A DNA stretch of 64,000 bases from Prostheceraeus crozeri (taxonomy: Eukaryota; Platyhelminthes; Polycladida; Euryleptidae): the NCBI GenBank assembly GCA_907163375.1, contig CAJQUW010006111.1:1-64000 (forward strand), in the 5' to 3' direction. The position numbers were made by a program, and so were the translations under genes. A model generated the notes under the pieces. The model was not told the origin of the DNA and made no database searches. It saw nothing but the letters and a program-made list of their open reading frames with translations. This document shows, one piece after another, positions 56,948-64,000 of the stretch (positions are counted from its first letter, which is position 1; each line of letters starts with the position of its first letter).

Positions 56948-59900
56948 TGTACAGTCACAGCCAATGGTTGACTGGATTATCATCACCTCGCTAGAATTCA
57001 ATAATAATCAATAACTTGATGCAGTTATGTGTAACACAATAACTGGAATTCAGTAATATTTTGCTGAAAACATTTTAAATATATTCATCACTCAAAAATT
57101 TTAAATTGATAAGATTTCAATACCGCGTTGAACCAGCCCTTGCTCCCAAGACTATGAATTAACTGTCATATGTTCAACCAGTATTTAACAGAATTCTGTG
57201 GTGACTATTTGGCACCACACATTTTAATTGTCTATTTAATTGCTTTTACTTTGATTACAACCAATTAAGTCTTCTATGAAATCCTCGCACGACGACTTAC
57301 AGTCGTTAGCAGTTCAGAATTTAAATTTAAAAATTAAATACCATGACAGCCTCCAAACATTGATATTGATAGAGAGCATGCAACTTCGCATAACAGGGAT
57401 GAAAATCTTTAGCGGATACGCGTTTCCGCCAGTGTCCCTTGAAAGGCTATAATGATTTTTTTTATAACGGCTTATCCGTTCTTTTACAGCCAAAAATCAA
57501 AACGAGCTATACTGATTGTAATTCATATTGTATTCGTGGTTCACTATGTACAGAAATCAGATGTAAATCAACACACAAATGAATACAAACGATTACAACC
57601 GTGAAAACGTTCACCTTCTTGGCTGTACAAAAAAACATCTGTTGAATTCAAGAAAATACGTTGCCTAATGATCTCCTTGACAATAAACACAAATAGGCAA
57701 CTTAAACAAATAACGACTTTTACCAAGATTTTTAGGTGAAGAAGCAATAAAACGATAAAATTGGTTCTACTCATATTCAATAACTGTAAATGTGCAAATA
57801 TACCGTCACACTCCCACCAACAACTTTCCTGCGTGACATGTTATTCAAATGAGTTAAACATATAAAAACTTCTTAACAAATATGCACACAGTTCGTTTCA
57901 TTTAAAGAATTCTACAAAAAGCAAGACTACAACATACCAATAAAGAGGCTTCGTTCACTTTTGTTCATACTTGATATGTTCATAGTCTTCACACACCATA
58001 ACTTGCAGAGTCCAATTTCTAAACAATCTTCACCAATCTTCTTTGTACAACCAGGTATGGATATCACTCACGAAGTCAGGAAAAGTTCATGTTCCATATT
58101 TACAAAATAGAAGTTAAACCAAGTGTTCATATCAAATATATACACATGAATCAGCATAAGAAATATAAACTTTACAAAAATTACACCTTTTATATGCATT
58201 CAGGATGCAAATTCAATAAAAAATCATTGCGACTATTCAATCAGTAGTACATCAATAAACGGCAATTATCACTTGTTCATATAGATGCACGATGCATTGA
58301 ATTACTTTTAACATTTAAACAGTACGTAAGCTTATTGCAATAAAGATTATCTCAGACAAACAATTCAAAGAATGCCTATAACTATTCACACTCAACAAGA
58401 AGAATGACTTTCTGAATAGTCCATTCTATGACCTTGACCTTTCCTTTGTCTATAATTCGCAACATCACTCTTCTGACAAGACCATCACTACTCTCAATCA
58501 CTTCCTTGATCAATCCTAAGCTCCATTCGTTCCTAGGAAGACCATCATCCACGACTAAAACAACATCTCCCACCTTCATATTTCTAGATCTACTAGCCCA
58601 ACACTTCCGCTGATTGATACTTTGCAGATATTCTTTCTTCCATCTGCTCCAGAGTTGCTCGGATAAGTATTGAACTCTTCTCCAGCGTTTACGCAGATAG
58701 AGATCTTTTCTATCAAATAGACCAGGTGGTGGCGGAGTTGTCGAATCTTTCATTGTGAGAATGTGATTGGGAGTCAATGGATCTACCTGTGGGTCATTAA
58801 TGAAGTCCGTAGTGAGAGGGCGATTGTTAACGATAGACATGGCCTCGTAAAACAGTGTTCTCAATGAGGAATCATCCAATTGTCTAGATTGCATTTCTAT
58901 AGTGATTGAGAGAATGCTTCGAACTGTACGTATTTGTCGTTCCCATATACCGCCTCGATGACTGGCATAAGGAGGATTCATGACAATCTCACAGTCATAA
59001 TCTTTGCTCATGTAATTCTCAATATTCTCATTGTCCATCTCTTCCAGAGCCTTTCGCAATTCATTCTTTCCACCGACGAAATTGCTGCCCTGATCTGATC
59101 TTATCTGACGAACCTTGCCTCTGATGGCAATGAAACATCGAACGGCATTGATGAAGGCATCAGTTGACATATCATCCAATAGTTCGATATGTATAACTCT
59201 CGAACAAAGGCAAGTAAACAGTAACCCATAGCGCTTCTGCTGTCTTCGACCAGACTTTGTCCAGAAGTGTCCAAAGACATCCATGCCGCAATACGTGAAT
59301 GGCGGTGATGGCTCAACACGATCGATAGGAAGATCTGACATTTTCTGACTTTCTGGGGGATGAGGATTCTTTCGACAAGCAACACATGAGTTAATTGTAT
59401 TGGATACTAGCTTGCTTCCTTTGAGTATCCAAAATCCATTGGCACGTATGGTATTCACAGTTATGCCGCGTCCTTGATGCTTGGATAGTTCATGGAAATG
59501 TTGGAAAATCAGACGAGAAATATAACTCTTCTTACTCAAAATAATCGGATGTTTCAATTCAGGCGACAAAGTTGAGTTTCTAAGCCTTCCGCCAACGCGT
59601 AAAATTCCATGTTTATCCTTGAAAGGATCCAGAGCCTTAGGCAACAACTTCAAATCCAAATCAGATTCTTGTGAGAGACGAATAATAATCAATTTCGCAG
59701 CCTCTCGTTCTTCCACGGTGGACAATAAGTCGTTCCTTATCCCCTTAGCTCTCCGTTGTAACCGTGCTATAGCTGCAACTAGCGTCGACCAATTAGAGAA
59801 CTTTTCAAATGACGCGATCAAACTTGATGTCGTAGAGACTCGACTTGACGTAGTGGAACTAGTCACAAGACATCTCACTTCAGGGTCTTCCTTGTTTAGA

Positions 59901-62900
59901 TCAAATTTAATTTCAGATGAATTCGGTATCTCAGATTCCCATAAGAATTCAGGACCTTTCAGCCAATTTGATTCTTGAAGTCTACGAATGTTCAGTCCTC
60001 TAGATGCGTGATCAGCAGGGTTAGACTTTGTTTCAATGTAACGCCATTGCGCAGGATCAGAAGCATCACGAATTGTTTGTGCACGATTTGCGACGAACAT
60101 ATGAAAGCGACAGGATTCGTTTGCAATGTACGCAAGTACCACTTTAGAGTCCGTCCAGAATACTTCTTCATCAGGGGTTAATCTCAATTCATCTTTCAGT
60201 AGCTTACTGACCTTGACCGAGATGACTGCAGCTGTTAGTTCAAGTCGCGGAATTGTCTTTAACTTGGTAGGCGCTACTCTGGATTTTCCCATCAGGAGAG
60301 TACAGTGAACACGATTCTGATCATCAATCATTCTAATATACGAACATTGTCCATATCCTGTTGTGCTTGCATCCGAGAAGTGGTGTAGCTCAACTCTTGC
60401 TACCTCTCCGAAATACAAAGGAGTCATTGCACGAGGTATGCGCAGCGTAGATAGTTCTTTCAAGTTTGTCAACCATTGTTTTCATTTTGGTAGAAGATCA
60501 TCAGCAATAAATCATTCCAGCTACTTCCGTTCTTACACATTTGTTGCAGTATTGTCTTCCCAAGAAGGATAAAGGGAGAGATCAGTCCTATAGGATCGTA
60601 GACAGAAGCAACACAAGCAAGAATATCGCGTCTAGAAAAGCCGAATGCTTTATCTTCAAACTTGAACATAAAGTAATCTTCTTCAACGTTCCACAGGAGA
60701 CCGAGAGTTGATGAAACTTGAGGAACTTGACTATCCTTAGGTACTTCACTCGTAGTCGTGCTGGATACATGATCATCTCCTACGATAGCTTTCAAAACAT
60801 CAGGATCATTGGATGCAAACTTGTGCAATTGTAGTCCACATTGTTTGCCTATGTATACAGCATCACGTGCAATTTGTATAGCTTCATCTTTAGTTTTTGC
60901 ACTTAGAAGTCCATCGTCTACATAGAAACTGTTCCTTATAAATTCAGAAGCTGTAGCAAATTCTTTTTCATGACTGCGCGCCAGATACCGAAGACCGAAA
61001 TTTGAGCAACCTGGTGAGGACGCCGCGCCAAACAAATGCACTTTCATCCTATATTCAAGTGCCTTCTGATTCGTATCACCTTGAGGCCACCATAAGAATT
61101 TCAAATAATCTCTGTCATTCGGATCAACGAGGAACTGGTGAAACATTCGTCTGATATCACAAGTCAATGCAACAGGGTATCTTCTGAATCGGCATAGAAC
61201 TCCTATCAACGTATTGGTCAGATCAGGACCGGTGAGCAGATGATCGTTTAAACAATTTCCCTGGTATCGATTAGCACAATCAAACTTAACACGGATCTTT
61301 CCAGGTTTCTTGGGGTGATACACACCATGATGAGGTATATACCATCCTTCTCCCACCTTAAACGTATCATCTGCAATTTCCGCATCTCCATCCTTGATGA
61401 TGTCTTCCATAAGTCCAATGTAGTCTTCGCGAAACCTCTCATTCTTCAAAAACTTTCTCTGAAGATATCCCAAGCGTACTTCAGCTTGACGTCGGTTATT
61501 AGGAAAAACAGGACGTTTATAAAATGGCAAGGAAGTTGAAGATGACCATTATCTAACTGAGTCACGGACGAGTTCAATATCTTCATAAACTTGAGATCAT
61601 TTTGAGACATCATCTTATCGCTATCATCACCAAAATCACCCTCCAATAATGATAACGCATCTTGAGGAGAAATCGGATATTCTTTCGTTACGATTCTGTG
61701 GCAAAACGACGACTTCATGCTACCTCCACCTACAATTGACCAACCAAGATCAGTTCTTACTGCATAGGGATGATTTCCATCACTAGTGACAGATTCTCGT
61801 TGAGCTAGTGCTTGAGGACAATCGTATCCTATGAGCAAGCCAAATTCACAATCTTGTAGTGCAGGAATCTTCGTTGCTACTTCGTGTAGATGAGGCCACT
61901 GTTTGGTAGTTTCCGGCGTGGGAATGCAAGACCGATCACCTGGTATTATATCATTTGAGTAGACTTTAGAAATCCTTACTATTTGATTCTCATACAATCC
62001 TCGAACTTTGATATCTTCAACCAGTGTGCTTTCTGAAACTGCGGCCTTTGAGGACATCGTCGAAAGCTTCAAACTAACCTTACTTCCTTTCAAATGAAGT
62101 GTCTTGATTAAATCGTCAGAAATATAGCTGGAATCGCTTTGAGTGTCTAACAAGGCATACGTTAGAATCTCCTCATTCGACCTATTAGATGACACCCACA
62201 CAGGTACGGTCATCGAAGTTTCGGCAGCAGGATGTTGTCGGATACAGCAAGACGTTGATGAAGCGGGTGAACTTACATTCTCGATTCCTGTCATATTACT
62301 CGAAGGACTTTTATCTACGTGTAGGAGTGTAGGGTGCGACTTCTTACACACGTCACACAAGTCTCGATTTCTACAGAACTTCGATAGGTGTCCACTTAAG
62401 AGGCAAGCAAAACACAGATTGTTTTCCTTAACATAATTCCTCCTCTCTTCAATCTTCATCTTTCTAAACTTATGGCACTTCTGTAATGAATGATTCTGCT
62501 TGCATAAAAACACAGTTCTTAGAATTTGATTCTGTAGCAGGAACTTCCTTCATTCTTTCAGAAGCTGAGCAATTCAGTTCTTTCGTGGCAAACGTTCGAA
62601 TGTTTGAGGATTTCTTACTAAAACTATGTGATTCGAAATTGAGAATTTGATTGCACGCTATTTCTGCTTCTTCAGATAAGAACTCAGTGAACTTCTTGAA
62701 TGAGGGATATTCTCCACTCCTAAGCTCTGCTGTTACTTTCCTGGCCCATCTGTTTCGCAATGAGTCAGGTAGCTTCGAAACAATCTTCCTGTTCTCCTCA
62801 CAGTCGTTTAGAATTTGTAAGCCCTTCACATTCGGTATAGCATCACTGCACCCACCCAAAAAATCTGCATAATCTCTCAAAGCCTTGCCATCACTTTCCC

Positions 62901-62915
62901 CAACTCTAGGCCATC
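56948..62915 (-). mobile_element. BEL/Pao LTR retroelement fossil, copy B, truncated
   Basis: Same parts in the same order as in copy A: gag-end zinc knuckles and protease, reverse transcriptase, RNase H and integrase, from about 62.9 down to 58.4 kb. A candidate 3' LTR lies at 56948-57822. It is truncated at the identical breakpoint (62915). It is somewhat less interrupted than copy A, with about three breaks. The gag-side end and 5' LTR are missing, so it cannot be a whole element. Confidence 0.9.
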
Positions 62916-63690
62916 GTGATTCGGCAAGTTCCTTAACGATTGGTTCAATACACTGATGATGTCAGTATTATTTTTTCTCTCGATAGCAGTGTAGATGACG
63001 CTTCTCTCCGATGCAAAATGAGGATAGATAATGTTGACCATTGGTGCAAAAGCAATTTCCTGTCACTTAATAAGTCCAAATCAAAGGCGATGTTCATTTC
63101 ACAGCAAGTAGACCCGGTTATGGACGAGTATTGAGGTACGGATCATGTATTGAGGTAGTTCAATAGCTTGTTGCTCTTGCTGTTACTTTGAATAGCCGTT
63201 TCAACTGGAAAGATCACATAATGAGCGTCTGCTTAAAGCCAATAAACGTTTCTATGCTCCTCGAAAGATACATAACTATCTTGCTCCTGTAGATCTTCAC
63301 AAAGTGTACGAGTTGTAGCCTATATTCGGAGTATCTTAGAATATGCATGTCCTGTGTTTGCTGCTATATCGAAAGGTGACGAGGAATGTCTAAACCGCAT
63401 CGATCGTCGAGCACATCAAATCATGTATCCACCAAATCTTTAAGTGTGTAGATGTGACAAAACAACATTAGGAGCCAGGCGCGAACTATTTTGAAGTGCT
63501 GAAAAGAATAGTTGTCATGTACTGTATTATTTGATCCCTAAGAGACTCAGTTATTCTCAGCACATTCGTGTGCCACTATGCACAGCAATGATGAGCAAGA
63601 ATTCGTTCATTCCTTTTGCATCTGTCCTCACGAATCGGTCGTTATGACGGTCATCACTCTCATTACAGCGTTTATTGCTACAAATTTTGT
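62916..63690 (+). pseudogene. Truncated old-LINE RT tail (copy C)
   Basis: The frame at 62940-63134 has the same residues as the copy B fragment. The C-terminal region (YAPRKIHNYLAP onward) is broken as in the other copies, plus the extra six bases near 63318. Confidence 0.85.
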
Positions 63691-63859
63691 ATGACTCTAT
63701 CTACTTAACCCATTTAAGGCCGCCCATGTAAACATCAGCAAAGTTTCTATAAAAATGATGGAAAGTATTTCAGAATGTTATAATCAAGAATAATATATGA
63801 TGACCAGTTCAATACAATAACCCTTTCTTGGAAATTAAAGCTGTAACGATTTCGTTACG

Positions 63860-64000
63860 ATGGCGTCATATGATGTCAAAATATACAAAAGCATGTTTTA
63901 TTCAAATGTAACTCACGAATTGCTCCGAACAGTCATCATGAAAGCTTCCCATCACATTTCAGAGGTATTCCTCGAAACTGTAAATTAGTAGATTTAAGCA
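63860..64000 (+). pseudogene. Copy C of the 66-aa ORF, internal deletion, cut by window end
   Basis: Starts ATGGCGTCATATGATGTC like the others. It lacks the bases encoding about six residues (PAEVMS region), in frame by length. The remainder runs off the window. Confidence 0.25.

Larger units (their letters stand above)
34427..62915 (+). repeat. Segmental duplication copy B (28.5 kb unit)
   Basis: Same order and orientation as copy A. It begins with the junction ccat/cgtgattcggcaagttcc, where BEL/Pao sequence meets the middle of the old LINE's RT, and ends at the same junction starting copy C. Relative to A it lacks 8489-12161, keeps an extra 20 bases near 36195, and carries a 4.54 kb CACTA element at 41197-45737. 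In the overlap available, B is closer to C than to A. Confidence 0.93.
62916..64000 (+). repeat. Segmental duplication copy C (start only)
   Basis: Repeats the first 1.1 kb of copy B from the same BEL/LINE junction. It shares B-specific bases against A, including YTDD and loss of aatgtgtc. It has its own changes: a short insertion (agccta) near 63318 and a deletion of about 18 bases near 63931. The window ends inside it. Confidence 0.93.

Noticed and set aside
6862-64000. Entire duplication as a simple assembly artefact
   Set aside because: The shared novel junction and copy-private insertions are hard to obtain from allelic stacking of an unduplicated locus. One extra copy could still be a second haplotype, so read support is asked for rather than assumed.

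Overview
The window reads as animal (metazoan) genomic DNA, most likely from a marine invertebrate. It is AT-rich, has almost no host coding sequence, and carries a mix of mobile elements: CR1-like LINEs, Tc1/mariner, hAT-like, Crypton, a CACTA/EnSpm element with an animal-type transposase, and BEL/Pao. Phylum cannot be assigned from the sequence alone. No ribosome-binding-site or operon structure is present.

The main architecture is a tandem segmental duplication. Bases 1-6861 are single-copy and hold an old, decayed LINE (about 2920-7640) split by a TA-flanked DNA element. From about 6862 a unit begins that occurs three times: copy A (6862-34426, 27.6 kb), copy B (34427-62915, 28.5 kb) and the start of copy C (62916-64000, cut by the window edge). 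The A/B and B/C joins are the same novel junction, where the truncated gag-side end of a BEL/Pao element is fused to the inside of the old LINE's reverse transcriptase.

Order inside a unit: LINE tail; a conserved 66-codon ORF; (copy A only) a 3.7 kb segment with an 868 bp inverted-repeat element and a 40-copy, 32 bp minisatellite; a cluster of hairpins around a broken Crypton recombinase; a Tc1 remnant; a BED-finger fragment; an acidic exon-like ORF; (copy B only) a 4.5 kb CACTA element with clean termini; a small secreted cysteine-rich protein gene; an hAT-like inverted-repeat element; a Tc1 element split by a 5.0 kb CR1-like LINE; and a BEL/Pao fossil.

The only convincing intact host-type gene is the secreted 10-cysteine protein (145 aa in A, 142 aa in B). 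The A and B copies differ by about 5% in this CDS, mostly at amino-acid-changing positions. The 650 bp just upstream differ at about one site, and the 6.8 kb Tc1/LINE block differs at about 0.2%. This divergence hot spot, the CACTA insertion private to copy B and the repeated junction are the strongest points for follow-up. Identity figures are by-eye estimates.
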